This document shows, piece after piece, positions 9,442 through 19,280 of a DNA stretch of 64,000 nt. Origin of the DNA: Enterobacteriaceae bacterium RIT693 (GTDB lineage Bacteria > Pseudomonadota > Gammaproteobacteria > Enterobacterales > Enterobacteriaceae); assembly GCA_009668225.1 (NCBI GenBank), contig WJYK01000014.1:1-64000 (forward strand), written 5' to 3'. The notes below the pieces were generated by a model. It was not told the origin of the DNA. It ran no database searches and worked only from the letters and a program-made list of their open reading frames with translations. Made by a program: the position numbers and the translations under genes. Position 1 is the stretch's first letter. Every line of letters starts with the position of its first letter.

Positions 9442-10815
9442 ATGTCTGAGCAGTTAATCGACTGGGATCTGGCTCTGATCCAGAAATATAATTATTCAGG
9501 GCCGCGTTACACCTCTTATCCGACCGCGCTGGAGTTTTCTGAAGCTTTTGGCGAGCCGGAATTTTTGCAGGCGGTTGCCCGTTATCCGGAGCGCCCGCTG
9601 TCGCTCTACGTGCATATCCCGTTCTGCCACAAGCTTTGCTATTTCTGTGGCTGCAATAAAATTGTGACCCGCCAGCAGCATAAAGCCGATCAGTATCTCG
9701 ACGCGCTGGAGCAGGAAATTATCCACCGTGCGCCGCTGTTTGCTGGTCGCCACGTCAGCCAGCTGCACTGGGGCGGCGGGACGCCAACCTATCTGAGTAA
9801 AGCGCAAATCAGCCGCCTGATGGCGCTGCTGCGCGGTAATTTCCGCTTTAACGACGACGCCGAACTGTCCATTGAAGTTGACCCGCGTGAAATCGAGCTG
9901 GACGTGCTCGATCATCTTCGGCAGGAAGGTTTTACCCGCCTGAGTATGGGCGTTCAGGACTTCAATAAAGAAGTGCAGCGTCTGGTTAACCGCGAGCAGG
10001 ATGAAGAGTTTATTTTCGCGCTTATTCAACGGGCGCGGGAGCTGGGTTTTACTTCCACCAATATCGACCTGATTTACGGCCTGCCAAAGCAAACGCCGGA
10101 AAGCTTTGCCTTTACGCTTAAGCGCGTGGCCGAGCTAAGCCCGCATCGCCTTAGCGTCTTTAATTACGCGCATTTGCCGACGCTGTTTGCCGCCCAACGT
10201 AAGATTAAAGATGCTGACCTGCCGAGCGCTCAGCAAAAGCTGGATATTCTGCAGGAGACCATCGCCTCGCTGACCGGCTCAGGCTACCAGTTTATCGGTA
10301 TGGATCACTTTGCCCGTCCGGATGACGAACTGGCAATTGCCCAGCGTGAGGGCAAATTGCACCGCAATTTCCAGGGGTACACCACGCAGGGGGATACCGA
10401 TTTGTTGGGGCTTGGCGTATCGGCCATCAGCATGATTGGCGACTGCTATGCCCAGAACCAGAAAGAGCTGAAGCATTACTACCAGCAGGTGGATGAGCAG
10501 GGCAATGCGCTGTGGCGAGGTCTGGCGTTAACACGTGATGATTGTATTCGCCGTGACGTCATCAAGGCGCTGATTTGTAACTTCCAGCTTAACTTCGCTG
10601 AAATTGAACAACAAGGGTCGCTGACGTTTGCGGACTACTTTGCGGAAGACCTTGGCCTGCTGGCTCCGCTGGCGAAAGATGGGCTGGTGGTGATAAGCAG
10701 TCAGGGTATTCAGGTAAGCGGCAAGGGGCGTCTGCTGATTCGCAATATCTGTATGTGCTTTGATACTTACCTGAGGCAAAAGGCGCGCCTGCAGCAGTTT
10801 TCGCGCGTGATATAA
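9442..10815 (+). CDS. hemN: Oxygen-independent coproporphyrinogen III oxidase
   Basis: HemN is a radical-SAM enzyme that decarboxylates coproporphyrinogen III to protoporphyrinogen IX in heme synthesis without oxygen. The cluster-binding CX3CX2C motif is at C62, C66 and C69 (CHKLCYFC), with a further Cys at 71 as in E. coli. GGGTP, the SAM-binding glycine motif, follows at about 113-117. The ATG at 9442, preceded by AAGGAG, gives 457 aa, the E. coli length. The gene is convergent with glnG. Confidence 0.97.
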   Translation: MSEQLIDWDLALIQKYNYSGPRYTSYPTALEFSEAFGEPEFLQAVARYPERPLSLYVHIPFCHKLCYFCGCNKIVTRQQHKADQYLDALEQEIIHRAPLFAGRHVSQLHWGGGTPTYLSKAQISRLMALLRGNFRFNDDAELSIEVDPREIELDVLDHLRQEGFTRLSMGVQDFNKEVQRLVNREQDEEFIFALIQRARELGFTSTNIDLIYGLPKQTPESFAFTLKRVAELSPHRLSVFNYAHLPTLFAAQRKIKDADLPSAQQKLDILQETIASLTGSGYQFIGMDHFARPDDELAIAQREGKLHRNFQGYTTQGDTDLLGLGVSAISMIGDCYAQNQKELKHYYQQVDEQGNALWRGLALTRDDCIRRDVIKALICNFQLNFAEIEQQGSLTFADYFAEDLGLLAPLAKDGLVVISSQGIQVSGKGRLLIRNICMCFDTYLRQKARLQQFSRVI

Positions 10816-10816
10816 A

Positions 10817-10845
10817 AACGGCGGGGTTTAGCCCCGCCGTTATTT
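10817..10845. terminator. Bidirectional terminator between hemN and glnG
   Basis: The stem AACGGCGGGG/CCCCGCCGTT with a 5-nt loop has A-rich and T-rich flanks on the two sides. It can end both hemN (plus) and the glnALG transcript (minus). Confidence 0.85.
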
Positions 10846-10861
10846 TACCCTTCGCAAAGCG

Positions 10862-12277
10862 CTATTCCATCCCCAGCTCTTTTAGCTTACGAGTCAGCGT
10901 GTTTCGCCCCCAGCCCAGCAGGCGAGCCGCTTCCTGTTTATGCCCCTGAGTATGCCGTAAAGCGGTGGTCAGCAGCGTACGTTCCATTTCCGGCTGGGCC
11001 TCTGAAAGCAGATCCTGATGCCCTGAACGTAGCGCCCTTTCTGCCCACTGTGCCAGCAGCATCGCCCAGCTGTCAGGGTTGGTTTGCGTGACGCTACCGC
11101 TTTCCGTCACCGTCGTTTCAAACAGCTCGCTCGGGAGATCCTGAATAAGCACTTCCTGACCCGCTGCCATGACCGTCAGCCAGCGGCAGGTGTTTTCAAG
11201 TTGGCGCACGTTGCCGGGCCAGGCCAGACGCGTTAAGGCGTTTTCCGTTTCCGGATGCAGCAGTTTTGCTTCAACTCCCAGCTCGCGTGCCGCCACCTGC
11301 AGGAAGTGCCGTGACAGACGGGGAATATCTTCCCGACGCTCGCGCAGCGGAGGCAGGTGTACGCGGATCACGTTCAGGCGGTGGAATAAGTCCTCACGGA
11401 ACTTCCCTTCCTGCACCCGCAGCTCAAGGTTTTGGTGGGTTGCCGCAATAATACGTACATCGACCTTAACGGCCGCGTAGCCGCCAACGCGGTAAAACTG
11501 GCCGTCGGCCAGCACGCGTAGCAGGCGGGTCTGTACGTCCAATGGCATGTCGCCTATTTCGTCGAGAAACAGCGTGCCGCCGTCGGCCTGCTCGAAACGC
11601 CCCTGGCGAATCTGGTTGGCGCCGGTAAAGGCTCCTTTTTCATGGCCGAAAAGTTCTGACTCGATTAAATCCTTGGGAATTGCCGCCATGTTGAGTGCGA
11701 TAAACGGCGATTTAACCCGCGGGCTGTGGCGGTGCAACGCGTGCGCCACAAGCTCTTTACCGGTCCCGGATTCGCCGTTAATCAGCACGCTGATGGAGGA
11801 GCGCGACAGACGGCCAATAATACGAAACACGTCCTGCATCGCCGGGGCTTCCCCGATGATGTCAGTCGTTGGCCCGTTATCAGGTGCGTTTCGCGGCTGC
11901 TGCTGCTCCTGATAGTGGCTAATAGCGCGTTCAACCAGCGCTACCGCCTCGTCGATATCAAACGGTTTTGGTAGATAATCGAAAGCCCCTTGCTGATAGG
12001 CGCTAACGGCCGCGTCTAAATCCGAATGGGCGGTCATTATGATGACCGGCAGCATCGGGTGGCGCTGCTTAATCTGCTTTAACAGGGCAAGACCGTCCAT
12101 GCCGGGCATACGAATGTCCGACAGCAGCACGTCCGGGGTTTTGGTCGCCAGCGCGTCCAGCACCTCATTGCCATTTTCAAAGTTGGTGCAGCTTAACCCG
12201 GCTCCGGTCAACGCGCGCTCGAGTACCCAGCGGATGGAGCTATCGTCGTCAACGACCCAGACTATCCCTCGTTGCAT
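10862..12277 (-). CDS. glnG: Nitrogen regulator NtrC (sigma-54 activator)
   Basis: NtrC, when phosphorylated by NtrB, activates sigma-54 promoters under nitrogen limitation. The order is a receiver domain with phosphorylation site D54 (LLSDIRMP), an AAA+ domain with Walker A GESGTGKE (168-175) and the sigma-54 loop GAFTGA (215-220), and a C-terminal Fis-type helix-turn-helix. The ATG at 12277 matches the family start MQRGIVWVVDDD and gives 471 aa, two more than E. coli, in the linker before the DNA-binding domain. It is the last gene of glnA-glnL-glnG, 8 bp after glnL. Confidence 0.97.
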   Translation of the reverse strand: MQRGIVWVVDDDSSIRWVLERALTGAGLSCTNFENGNEVLDALATKTPDVLLSDIRMPGMDGLALLKQIKQRHPMLPVIIMTAHSDLDAAVSAYQQGAFDYLPKPFDIDEAVALVERAISHYQEQQQPRNAPDNGPTTDIIGEAPAMQDVFRIIGRLSRSSISVLINGESGTGKELVAHALHRHSPRVKSPFIALNMAAIPKDLIESELFGHEKGAFTGANQIRQGRFEQADGGTLFLDEIGDMPLDVQTRLLRVLADGQFYRVGGYAAVKVDVRIIAATHQNLELRVQEGKFREDLFHRLNVIRVHLPPLRERREDIPRLSRHFLQVAARELGVEAKLLHPETENALTRLAWPGNVRQLENTCRWLTVMAAGQEVLIQDLPSELFETTVTESGSVTQTNPDSWAMLLAQWAERALRSGHQDLLSEAQPEMERTLLTTALRHTQGHKQEAARLLGWGRNTLTRKLKELGME

Positions 12278-12285
12278 AAAGACCT

Positions 12286-13335
12286 CTACTTCCGAATAGG
12301 CAGGTAAACCGAAAATTCGGTATGACCAGGCCAACTGTTGAATTCGATTTTCCCCGAATGCTGGTCGATAAGGCTACGCGCTATGGAAAGACCCAGCCCG
12401 GTGCCGCCTTCTCGCCCACTGACCATCGGGTAGAATAACGTGTCCTGCAAATGCGCCGGGATACCCGGGCCGTTATCTTCAACATCTATGCGTGCCGCGA
12501 GACGATAGCGCGAACCGTGAAGCGTCAGCTGGAAAGCCGTGCGGGTGCGCAAGATAATTTCGCCCCCTTCGTTGCCCAGCGCCTGCAGCGCATTGCGAAC
12601 GATATTCAGTAAAACCTGCTCTATCTGGTCCTGATCGTGAGCGAACTCCGGCAAACTTGGATCGTAATCCCGCACGAGGGTCACGTTATCCGGCAGCTCC
12701 ATCGACACGAGCTTCACCACGCGCTCGGCAACTTTGTGAATACTTTCGGTAACGTGCATTCCCGGCTGTTGTGGGCCTAACAGGCGGTCGACCAGATTTC
12801 TTAAGCGATCGGCCTGTTCAATAATCACTTTGGTGTATTCAGCCAGCGACGGATCCGGTAGCGCTTTACTCAGCAGCTGTGCTGCGCCCCTTAGCCCCCC
12901 AAGCGGGTTTTTAATTTCATGCGCCAGCCCGCGGACTAAGTCTCGGGCGGCAATCTGCTGCGCATGCTGCAGCTGTTCCTGGCTCAGTCGCCGCTGATTA
13001 TCCATCGGCGCCATTTCCATCAGGATGTAACCTTCCGGCAGCTTTTGCGCCGTCAGCGAGAGAATATGCGATCGGCCATCAATGACCAGCGTAACCTCGT
13101 TGTCGGTAAATCCCTGGCCCGCCATCAGGCTTTCCTGCATGACGCCAATGTTCAACGAGAAATAACTCAATAGATCCGGCAGAGGCGTGCCGTACAGCTT
13201 GCGTGAGCTCTGCGCCAGCAGTTGCTGAGCCGCAGGGTTGGCGTAATGTACCGCCAGCTCGTCATCCACGAGCAGGATGCTGTTGATGAGAGAATTCAGA
13301 ATCTGCCCAGCATCGGGCAGCGCGCCAGTTGCCAT
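12286..13335 (-). CDS. glnL: Nitrogen sensor kinase/phosphatase NtrB
   Basis: NtrB is a soluble histidine kinase that phosphorylates NtrC, or dephosphorylates it when bound to PII. It has an N-terminal PAS domain (about 10-75), the H-box [12 protein letters not shown] with phosphorylated H139, and ATP-binding DNGPGIP and GTGLGLSIA boxes near the C-terminus. The ATG at 13335 gives 349 aa, the E. coli length; an upstream in-frame start lies inside the NtrC site and is unlikely. It has its own regulated promoter as well as read-through from glnA. Confidence 0.97.
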   Translation of the reverse strand: MATGALPDAGQILNSLINSILLVDDELAVHYANPAAQQLLAQSSRKLYGTPLPDLLSYFSLNIGVMQESLMAGQGFTDNEVTLVIDGRSHILSLTAQKLPEGYILMEMAPMDNQRRLSQEQLQHAQQIAARDLVRGLAHEIKNPLGGLRGAAQLLSKALPDPSLAEYTKVIIEQADRLRNLVDRLLGPQQPGMHVTESIHKVAERVVKLVSMELPDNVTLVRDYDPSLPEFAHDQDQIEQVLLNIVRNALQALGNEGGEIILRTRTAFQLTLHGSRYRLAARIDVEDNGPGIPAHLQDTLFYPMVSGREGGTGLGLSIARSLIDQHSGKIEFNSWPGHTEFSVYLPIRK

Positions 13336-13348
13336 ACAGCAGTCTCCG

Positions 13349-13365
13349 TGCACCGTTTTAGTGCA
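13349..13365 (-). promoter_or_regulatory. NtrC-binding site at the glnL promoter
   Basis: TGCAC-N7-GTGCA fits the NtrC consensus (TGCACC-N5-GGTGCA, 17 bp). On the minus strand it directly follows a TATAAT hexamer (13370-13365), so bound NtrC would cover the glnL transcription start and repress it, as described for E. coli. Confidence 0.85.
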
Positions 13366-13414
13366 TTATAGTCTTTGGGTGACAAAAAACAGCGTCACAG
13401 GGGGATTCCGGTGG

Positions 13415-13440
13415 AGAAAAAAGCCCATCCGGAGATGGGC
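13415..13440 (-). terminator. glnA terminator within the glnALG operon
   Basis: On the minus strand the stem GCCCATC-tccg-GATGGGC is followed by six T. It lies between glnA and glnL and should reduce read-through into glnL-glnG, which suits the much higher need for glutamine synthetase. Confidence 0.85.
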
Positions 13441-13464
13441 CAAAGTTTCCACGGCAACAAAAAA

Positions 13465-13588
13465 CTCCTAACGCCCTTCGCGCCACAGCTGCGTTGGCTG
13501 CCCTTACTCACCCTGGTCACATAGTTCCCTATGCTCCCAGGGATTCACTCAGTTGCCGTCTTGCTGCAACGCGAAATTCGTTGGATTT
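13465..13588 (-). repeat. ERIC element (enterobacterial repetitive intergenic consensus)
   Basis: The minus strand matches the ERIC core: GTTGCAGCAAGACGGCAA, then GTGAATCCC-GGAGC, a central near-palindrome (CCCTGG...CCAGGG, 13511-13542), GTGAC..GGGTGAG, and GCAGCCAACGCA. The length of about 124 bp agrees with the usual 127 bp. It lies between the glnA stop codon and the glnA terminator, so it is transcribed and can fold into a long hairpin in the glnA mRNA 3' end. The exact ends are uncertain by about 10 bp. Confidence 0.88.
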
Positions 13589-13595
13589 CTAAATA

Positions 13596-15005
13596 TTAGA
13601 CGCTGTAGTACAGCTCGAACTCTACCGGATGCGGAGTCATGCGTACGCGGTCGTTTTCTTCAACACGCAGCGCGATGTAAGCATCAATAGCGTCGTCGGT
13701 GAATACGCCGCCCGCAGTCAGGAACTCGCGGTCTTCGTTCAGCGCATTCAGTGCTTCTTCCAGAGAGCCAGCAACCTGTGGGATCTCTTTCGCTTCTTCC
13801 GGCGGCAGGTCATACAGGTTTTTGTCCATGGCTTCGCCAGGGTGGATCTTGTTCTTAATACCGTCCAGACCCGCCATCAACAGCGCTGCGAAGCACAGGT
13901 ATGGGTTCGCCGCTGGGTCCGGGAAGCGCACTTCGATACGACGTGCTTTCGGAGACGCAACAACCGGGATACGGATAGAAGCAGAACGGTTACGGGCAGA
14001 GTACGCCAGCATAACTGGCGCTTCGTAGCCTGGGACCAGACGCTTGTAGGAGTTGGTGGTTGGGTTCGCCAGGGCGTTGATCGCCTTAGCGTGTTTGATA
14101 ACACCACCGATGTAGTACAACGCTTGCTCAGACAGGCCTGCGTATTTGTCGCCGGAGAACAGGTTTACGCCGTTCTTGGACAGGGACATGTGGCAGTGCA
14201 TGCCGGAACCATTATCGCCAAACATTGGTTTTGGCATAAAGGTCGCGGTTTTGCCGTAGGCATGAGCAACGTTGTGCACAACGTATTTGTAGATCTGAAT
14301 TTCGTCAGCTTTTTTGGTCATGGTGTTAAAGCGGGTAGCCACTTCGTTCTGACCAGCGGTTGCCACTTCGTGGTGGTGAGCTTCAACAACCAGGCCCATC
14401 TGCTCCATGGTCAGACACATGGCAGAACGCAGGTCCTGAGAAGAGTCGACCGGTGGCACCGGGAAGTAACCGCCTTTAACGGCTGGACGGTGACCTTTGT
14501 TACCGCCTTCGTATTTGGTGCCGGTATTCCATGCGCCTTCGATATCATCGATAGCAACGTGGGAGCCGGAGATAGAGCTGCCGAAACGAATGTCGTCGAA
14601 CAGGAAGAACTCTGGCTCTGGCCCGAACAGAACGGTATCTGCGATGCCGGTAGAGCGCAGGTAGTCTTCAGCGCGTTTTGCGATGGAACGCGGGTCACGG
14701 TCGTAGCCCTGCATGGTGCCTGGCTCGAGAATGTCGCAGCGAATAATCAGGGTAGAATCCGCGAAGAACGGGTCGATAACCGCGGTCGTTGGGTCTGGCA
14801 TCAGCACCATGTCGGATTCGTTGATACCTTTCCAGCCACCAATCGAGGAGCCGTCAAACATTTTGCCTTCTTCGAAGAAGTCAGCATTTACCTGATGAGC
14901 AGGAATAGTGACGTGCTGTTCTTTACCTTTGGTATCGGTAAAGCGCAGATCAACAAACTTCACTTCATGCTCATTCAGCATCGTCAAAACGTGTTCAGCG
15001 GACAT
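13596..15005 (-). CDS. glnA: Glutamine synthetase type I
   Basis: GlnA makes glutamine from glutamate, ammonia and ATP as a dodecamer in the cytoplasm. The 469-aa protein has the beta-grasp N-terminal domain, the catalytic domain ([13 protein letters not shown] segment near residue 260) and the adenylylation site NLYDLPPEE with Tyr at about 398. The ATG at 15005 matches [10 protein letters not shown] and the E. coli length; the frame is open 18 codons further upstream. The gene heads glnA-glnL-glnG and is divergent from bipA. Confidence 0.98.
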   Translation of the reverse strand: MSAEHVLTMLNEHEVKFVDLRFTDTKGKEQHVTIPAHQVNADFFEEGKMFDGSSIGGWKGINESDMVLMPDPTTAVIDPFFADSTLIIRCDILEPGTMQGYDRDPRSIAKRAEDYLRSTGIADTVLFGPEPEFFLFDDIRFGSSISGSHVAIDDIEGAWNTGTKYEGGNKGHRPAVKGGYFPVPPVDSSQDLRSAMCLTMEQMGLVVEAHHHEVATAGQNEVATRFNTMTKKADEIQIYKYVVHNVAHAYGKTATFMPKPMFGDNGSGMHCHMSLSKNGVNLFSGDKYAGLSEQALYYIGGVIKHAKAINALANPTTNSYKRLVPGYEAPVMLAYSARNRSASIRIPVVASPKARRIEVRFPDPAANPYLCFAALLMAGLDGIKNKIHPGEAMDKNLYDLPPEEAKEIPQVAGSLEEALNALNEDREFLTAGGVFTDDAIDAYIALRVEENDRVRMTPHPVEFELYYSV

Positions 15006-15093
15006 ACTTAAACTCTCCCGGATTGGTGTAGTCGTCGTGGTAACGAGGTAATCAAACACTTCTTAATGTGGCTTTTCGCCATAAAATGTTTAA

Positions 15094-15110
15094 AGCGAAA
15101 TCTGTGCCAA
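15094..15110 (-). promoter_or_regulatory. Sigma-54 promoter glnAp2
   Basis: On the minus strand TTGGCACAGATTTCGCT has the GG(-24)/GC(-12) spacing of sigma-54 promoters and is nearly identical to E. coli glnAp2. Transcription would start near 15083, about 78 bp before the glnA start. Confidence 0.95.
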
Positions 15111-15139
15111 CTTTTAAATCACCCTAAAAAGGCGCTATC

Positions 15140-15180
15140 ATGCGCACCATAGTGCAAAAGGGCTGCACCAGGATGAATAA
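15140..15180 (-). promoter_or_regulatory. Weaker NtrC sites 3 and 4 (glnAp2 governor region)
   Basis: Two imperfect NtrC half-palindromes, centred near 15172 and 15148, fall at about -89 and -66 from the glnAp2 start. This matches the low-affinity sites known in E. coli. Confidence 0.6.
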
Positions 15181-15182
15181 TT

Positions 15183-15199
15183 TGCACCAATATAGTGCT
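15183..15199 (-). promoter_or_regulatory. NtrC enhancer site 2 of glnA
   Basis: TGCACCAATATAGTGCT fits the 17-bp NtrC consensus. Its centre is at about -108 from the glnAp2 start, as in E. coli. Confidence 0.9.
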
Positions 15200-15214
15200 T
15201 CAGCTTGAAACCTG

Positions 15215-15231
15215 AGCACCATATTGGTGCA
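15215..15231 (-). promoter_or_regulatory. NtrC enhancer site 1 of glnA
   Basis: AGCACCATATTGGTGCA is an almost perfect NtrC palindrome centred at about -140. It would also overlap the upstream sigma-70 promoter glnAp1, which NtrC represses. Confidence 0.92.
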
Positions 15232-15256
15232 ATTTACGTTATGGCTCCCTTTTTAG

Positions 15257-15278
15257 CTCCGTGAAAGCGATCACAAAC
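15257..15278 (-). promoter_or_regulatory. CRP site upstream of glnAp1
   Basis: On the minus strand TGTGATCGCTTTCACG matches TGTGA-N6-TCACA at 9 of 10 positions. In E. coli cAMP-CRP activates glnAp1 from a comparable site. Confidence 0.75.
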
Positions 15279-15320
15279 CCTTACTTTCCGTATTGTTTGT
15301 AAAGGTTCTTTGTGATCCTG

Positions 15321-15349
15321 TTCTGTCCTTCGATTAATACGTGTACAAT
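15321..15349 (+). promoter_or_regulatory. Putative bipA promoter
   Basis: TTCTGT, 17 bp, then TACAAT, placed 33 bp before the bipA start. The -35 hexamer is weak. Confidence 0.5.
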
Positions 15350-15381
15350 AACGCGCTATTTCTAATGCCTGAGGCAAAGTT

Positions 15382-17205
15382 GTGATCGAAAATCTGCGTA
15401 ATATCGCCATCATCGCGCACGTTGACCATGGTAAAACTACCCTGGTTGATAAGCTGCTGCAGCAGTCTGGTACCTTCAGTGAGCGTGCTGAAACTACTGA
15501 ACGCGTGATGGACTCCAATGACCTGGAGAAAGAGCGTGGGATTACCATCCTCGCTAAAAACACCGCTATCAAATGGAATGACTACCGTATCAACATCGTT
15601 GATACCCCAGGACACGCCGACTTCGGTGGTGAAGTTGAGCGCGTTATGTCAATGGTTGACTCCGTTCTGCTGGTGGTTGACGCAATGGATGGCCCAATGC
15701 CGCAGACGCGCTTCGTAACCAAGAAGGCGTTTGCCCATGGTTTGAAGCCGATCGTGGTTATCAACAAAGTTGACCGCCCTGGCGCGCGTCCTGACTGGGT
15801 TGTGGATCAGGTCTTCGACCTGTTCGTTAACCTGGATGCGACCGACGAACAGCTCGACTTCCCAATCATCTATGCATCCGCACTGAACGGCATCGCGGGT
15901 ATGGATCACACTGATATGGCGGAAGATATGACCCCGCTGTACCAGGCTATTGTCGATCGTGTACCGGCACCGAACGTTGACCTCGACGGTCCACTGCAGA
16001 TGCAAATTTCCCAGTTGGACTACAACAACTACGTTGGCGTTATCGGCATCGGCCGCATCAAACGCGGCAAAGTGAAGCCAAACCAGCAGATCACTATCAT
16101 TGATAGCGAAGGGAAAACACGTAACGGTAAAGTTGGCAAGGTACTGACCCACCTGGGTCTTGAGCGTATCGAGTCCACTGAAGCTGAAGCGGGCGATATC
16201 ATCGCTATCACCGGTCTGGGTGAACTGAACATCTCTGACACCATTTGCGATACGCAAAATGTTGAAGCGCTGCCAGCGCTGTCCGTAGATGAACCTACCG
16301 TTTCCATGTTCTTCAACGTCAATACCTCTCCGTTCTGCGGTAAAGAAGGTAAGTTCGTGACCTCTCGTCAGATTCTGGATCGTCTGAACAAAGAGCTGGT
16401 TCACAACGTAGCACTGCGTGTTGAAGAAACTGCCGATGCGGATGCATTCCGCGTTTCCGGTCGTGGCGAACTGCACCTGTCCGTTCTGATTGAAAACATG
16501 CGTCGTGAAGGTTTCGAGCTGGCGGTATCCCGTCCGAAAGTTATCTTCCGCGAAATCGACGGTCGTAAACAGGAGCCGTTCGAAAACGTGACCCTGGACG
16601 TTGAAGAGCAGCATCAGGGTTCCGTGATGCAGGCGCTCGGTGAGCGTAAAGGCGACCTGAAAAACATGAATCCGGACGGCAAAGGCCGCGTGCGTCTTGA
16701 CTACGTTATTCCAAGCCGTGGTTTGATCGGCTTCCGTAACGAATTCATGACCATGACCTCCGGTACCGGTCTGCTGTACTCCACCTTCAGCCACTATGAC
16801 GACATCCGTCAGGGCGAAGTGGGCCAGCGTCAGAACGGCGTACTGATCTCTAACGGTCAGGGTAAAGCCGTTGCGTTTGCGCTGTTCGGTCTGCAGGATC
16901 GCGGCAAGCTGTTCCTGGGCCACGGGGCTGAAGTTTACGAAGGCCAGATCATCGGTATTCATAGTCGTTCTAACGACCTGACCGTTAACTGCCTGACCGG
17001 TAAGAAGCTGACCAACATGCGTGCTTCCGGTACTGACGAAGCGACCACTCTGGTTCCTGCGCAGAAAATGACCCTGGAGCAAGCTCTGGAGTTCATCGAT
17101 GACGATGAATTGGTCGAAGTGACCCCGCTGTCCGTGCGTATCCGTAAGCGCCATCTGACTGAAAACGACCGCAAACGCGCGGGTCGTGGTAGCAAAGAAG
17201 CGTAA
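15382..17205 (+). CDS. bipA: Ribosome-associated translational GTPase BipA/TypA
   Basis: BipA is an EF-G-like GTPase that binds the 70S ribosome and supports 50S assembly and growth at low temperature. G1 is AHVDHGKTT (12-20), followed by DTPGHADF and NKVD, then EF-G-like domains III and V and a BipA-specific C-terminal domain. The start codon is GTG at 15382, since a stop lies immediately upstream in frame. The 607-aa length equals that of E. coli. In K-12 the sulfoquinovose genes follow; here yihX is next. Confidence 0.97.
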   Translation: MIENLRNIAIIAHVDHGKTTLVDKLLQQSGTFSERAETTERVMDSNDLEKERGITILAKNTAIKWNDYRINIVDTPGHADFGGEVERVMSMVDSVLLVVDAMDGPMPQTRFVTKKAFAHGLKPIVVINKVDRPGARPDWVVDQVFDLFVNLDATDEQLDFPIIYASALNGIAGMDHTDMAEDMTPLYQAIVDRVPAPNVDLDGPLQMQISQLDYNNYVGVIGIGRIKRGKVKPNQQITIIDSEGKTRNGKVGKVLTHLGLERIESTEAEAGDIIAITGLGELNISDTICDTQNVEALPALSVDEPTVSMFFNVNTSPFCGKEGKFVTSRQILDRLNKELVHNVALRVEETADADAFRVSGRGELHLSVLIENMRREGFELAVSRPKVIFREIDGRKQEPFENVTLDVEEQHQGSVMQALGERKGDLKNMNPDGKGRVRLDYVIPSRGLIGFRNEFMTMTSGTGLLYSTFSHYDDIRQGEVGQRQNGVLISNGQGKAVAFALFGLQDRGKLFLGHGAEVYEGQIIGIHSRSNDLTVNCLTGKKLTNMRASGTDEATTLVPAQKMTLEQALEFIDDDELVEVTPLSVRIRKRHLTENDRKRAGRGSKEA

Positions 17206-17228
17206 TTTTCTTTGTCTACAGTCTGCTG

Positions 17229-17260
17229 AAGCCCTGCCTGTGAAGGTGGGGCTTTTTTAT
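17229..17260 (+). terminator. bipA terminator
   Basis: AAGCCC-tgCC-tgtgaa-GG-tgGGGCTT forms an interrupted stem followed by a T run. Confidence 0.75.
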
Positions 17261-17358
17261 TTTTATCTCTCGCAGAATGCTCAACCTCACTTTCCTCTGA
17301 TAGTCAAAGTCCGCCTTTCCCGCTACAGTTATTTCTCCATATCGGAAAGGAGGTGCGC

Positions 17359-17955
17359 ATGCTGTATATCTTTGATTTAGGGAACGTCATCGTTGATATC
17401 GATTTTAATCGCGTGCTGGGTGTCTGGAGCGATTACAGCCGGGTGCCGTTAGCCAACCTGCAGAAAAGCTTCACAATGGGAGACGTGTTCCATCAGCACG
17501 AACGCGGACAGATTACCGATGAAGTTTTTGCTGAACGGTTATGTCATGAAATGGACGTTGCGCTGAGCTACGAACAGTTTGCCGCAGGCTGGCAGGCCAT
17601 CTTTGTTGGGCTACGTAAAGAGACCATTGGCGTGATGCAGACACTTCGCGAGCAGGGGCATCGCGTGGTGGTACTCTCTAATACTAATCGCCTGCATACG
17701 GGGTTCTGGCCTGATGAATACCCGGAAGTGGCGCAATCGGCAGATAAAATCTATCTCTCCCAGGAAATGGGGATGCGTAAGCCGGACGCGGAAATCTACC
17801 TTAAAGTGCTTGAGGAAGAAGGTTTCTCTGCCGAACAGGCCGTGTTCTTCGATGATAACGCCGACAACGTGCATGGCGCGCGGGCGCTGGGCATCACCAG
17901 CATTCAGGTGATCGACAAGCAAACCATTCCAGATTGGTTTGCTAAACAAGGATGA
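17359..17955 (+). CDS. yihX: HAD-family sugar phosphatase YihX
   Basis: YihX is a haloacid-dehalogenase phosphatase; the E. coli protein hydrolyses alpha-D-glucose-1-phosphate. The nucleophile motif FDLGN (D6), the SNTN motif II (107-110), K141 and the acidic FFDDNADN motif (163-170) are present. I chose the ATG at 17359, six bases after AAAGGAGG, over an upstream GTG, which gives 198 aa. It overlaps rbn by 4 bp, so yihX-rbn-dtd-fabY looks like one operon. Confidence 0.94.
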   Translation: MLYIFDLGNVIVDIDFNRVLGVWSDYSRVPLANLQKSFTMGDVFHQHERGQITDEVFAERLCHEMDVALSYEQFAAGWQAIFVGLRKETIGVMQTLREQGHRVVVLSNTNRLHTGFWPDEYPEVAQSADKIYLSQEMGMRKPDAEIYLKVLEEEGFSAEQAVFFDDNADNVHGARALGITSIQVIDKQTIPDWFAKQG

Positions 17956-18824
17956 TCAAAGGCGTGCACCATAAAACTGCGCATCGCCTCCGGCCCCTTT
18001 GGGCCTGGGGGAAACTTCTCTGGCAGCGTATCGACCAGGATAATATGACCACGCTGGCGGGAAACCTTGCCTACGTCTCATTGCTTTCTCTGGTTCCGCT
18101 GGTGGCGGTGGTCTTTGCGTTGTTTGCCGCTTTTCCGATGTTTGCTGATATTAGCGTTCAGCTGCGCCACTTTATCTTTGCGAATTTTATGCCGGCGACC
18201 GGGGATGTCATTCAGCGCTACATCGAACAGTTTGTTGCCAACGCCAATAAAATGACCGCAGTAGGGGCAATCGGGCTGATTGTGACCTCGCTGCTGCTGA
18301 TGTATGCAGTAGACAGCGCTCTGAATACCATCTGGCGGAGCAAGCGTGCACGGCCAAAGGTTTACTCGTTTGCTATTTACTGGATGATCCTGACGCTTGG
18401 GCCGCTGCTGGCCGGGGCAAGTCTGGCGATTAGCTCATACCTGCTTTCCCTGCGTTGGGCATCCGAGCTAAATACCCTGCTCGACGAGGTGTTGCGCATC
18501 TTCCCGCTTCTGCTCTCCTGGCTTTCATTTTGGCTGCTCTACAGTCTGGTGCCGACGACAAGCGTGCGGGCAAAGGACGCCATGATAGGTTCCCTGGTGG
18601 CTGCACTGCTGTTTGAACTGGGCAAGAAAGGGTTTGCTCTCTATATCACTATGTTTCCCTCCTGGCAGCTGATTTACGGCGTGCTGGCGGTAATCCCCAT
18701 ATTATTTGTCTGGGTCTACTGGACCTGGTGTATTGTGTTGCTGGGGGCGGAAATTACCGCCACGCTGGGCGACTACCGTAAATTGCGACAAGCAGCAGAG
18801 CAGGAAGAACTGGAACAACCATGA
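17952..18824 (+). CDS. yihY: YihY/virulence factor BrkB family inner-membrane protein
   Basis: This is a polytopic inner-membrane protein of the BrkB/YihY family, once annotated as ribonuclease BN (rbn), an assignment later withdrawn in favour of ElaC. About six hydrophobic segments are visible across the 290 aa, with a charged C-terminus rich in Glu and Gln. Its function is not established. The start overlaps the yihX stop and its own stop overlaps the dtd start by 4 bp (ATGA), indicating translational coupling. Confidence 0.93.
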   Translation: MIKGVHHKTAHRLRPLWAWGKLLWQRIDQDNMTTLAGNLAYVSLLSLVPLVAVVFALFAAFPMFADISVQLRHFIFANFMPATGDVIQRYIEQFVANANKMTAVGAIGLIVTSLLLMYAVDSALNTIWRSKRARPKVYSFAIYWMILTLGPLLAGASLAISSYLLSLRWASELNTLLDEVLRIFPLLLSWLSFWLLYSLVPTTSVRAKDAMIGSLVAALLFELGKKGFALYITMFPSWQLIYGVLAVIPILFVWVYWTWCIVLLGAEITATLGDYRKLRQAAEQEELEQP

Positions 18825-19258
18825 TTGCATTAATTCAGCGCGTAACCCGTGCCAGCGTCACCGTGGAGGGTGAGGTGACGGGTGAAATTGGACCCGGACT
18901 TTTAGTGTTGCTGGGTGTCGAAAAAGAAGATAACGAACAAAAAGCAAATCGCCTGTGCGAGCGAGTTCTGGGATATCGAATTTTCAGCGATGAGCAGGGC
19001 AAGATGAATCTTAACGTCCAGCAGGCGGGTGGAAGCCTGCTGGTAGTTTCCCAGTTCACGCTGGCAGCTGATACAGAACGCGGTATGCGCCCAAGCTTCT
19101 CCGGTGGCGCAGCGCCACAGCAGGCTGAAGCCCTCTATGAGTACTTTGTAGAGCGCTGCAAACAGCAGGGGATCGAAGCCCCAACCGGGCGATTTGCCGC
19201 CGATATGCAGGTTTCACTAATTAATGATGGGCCGGTGACGTTCTGGCTGCAGGTTTAA
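18821..19258 (+). CDS. dtd: D-aminoacyl-tRNA deacylase
   Basis: Dtd hydrolyses D-aminoacyl-tRNAs, and glycyl-tRNA-Ala, to keep D-amino acids out of proteins. The 145-aa protein carries the two family signatures [12 protein letters not shown] (about 77-88) and the C-terminal GPVTFWLQ (137-144) that forms the cross-subunit Gly-cisPro region. The length equals that of E. coli. Confidence 0.97.
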   Translation: MIALIQRVTRASVTVEGEVTGEIGPGLLVLLGVEKEDNEQKANRLCERVLGYRIFSDEQGKMNLNVQQAGGSLLVVSQFTLAADTERGMRPSFSGGAAPQQAEALYEYFVERCKQQGIEAPTGRFAADMQVSLINDGPVTFWLQV

Positions 19259-19280
19259 CCTTCGCCACCCGGCCCGCGCA

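Noticed and set aside
13629-15011. Long open frame (460 codons) antisense to glnA
   Set aside because: It follows the codon pattern of glnA in the opposite strand, has an unusual composition rich in Val, Phe and Arg, and matches no family.
15649-17154. Long open frame (501 codons) antisense to bipA
   Set aside because: It is a mirror of the highly biased bipA codons, with no ribosome-binding site or recognisable domain.
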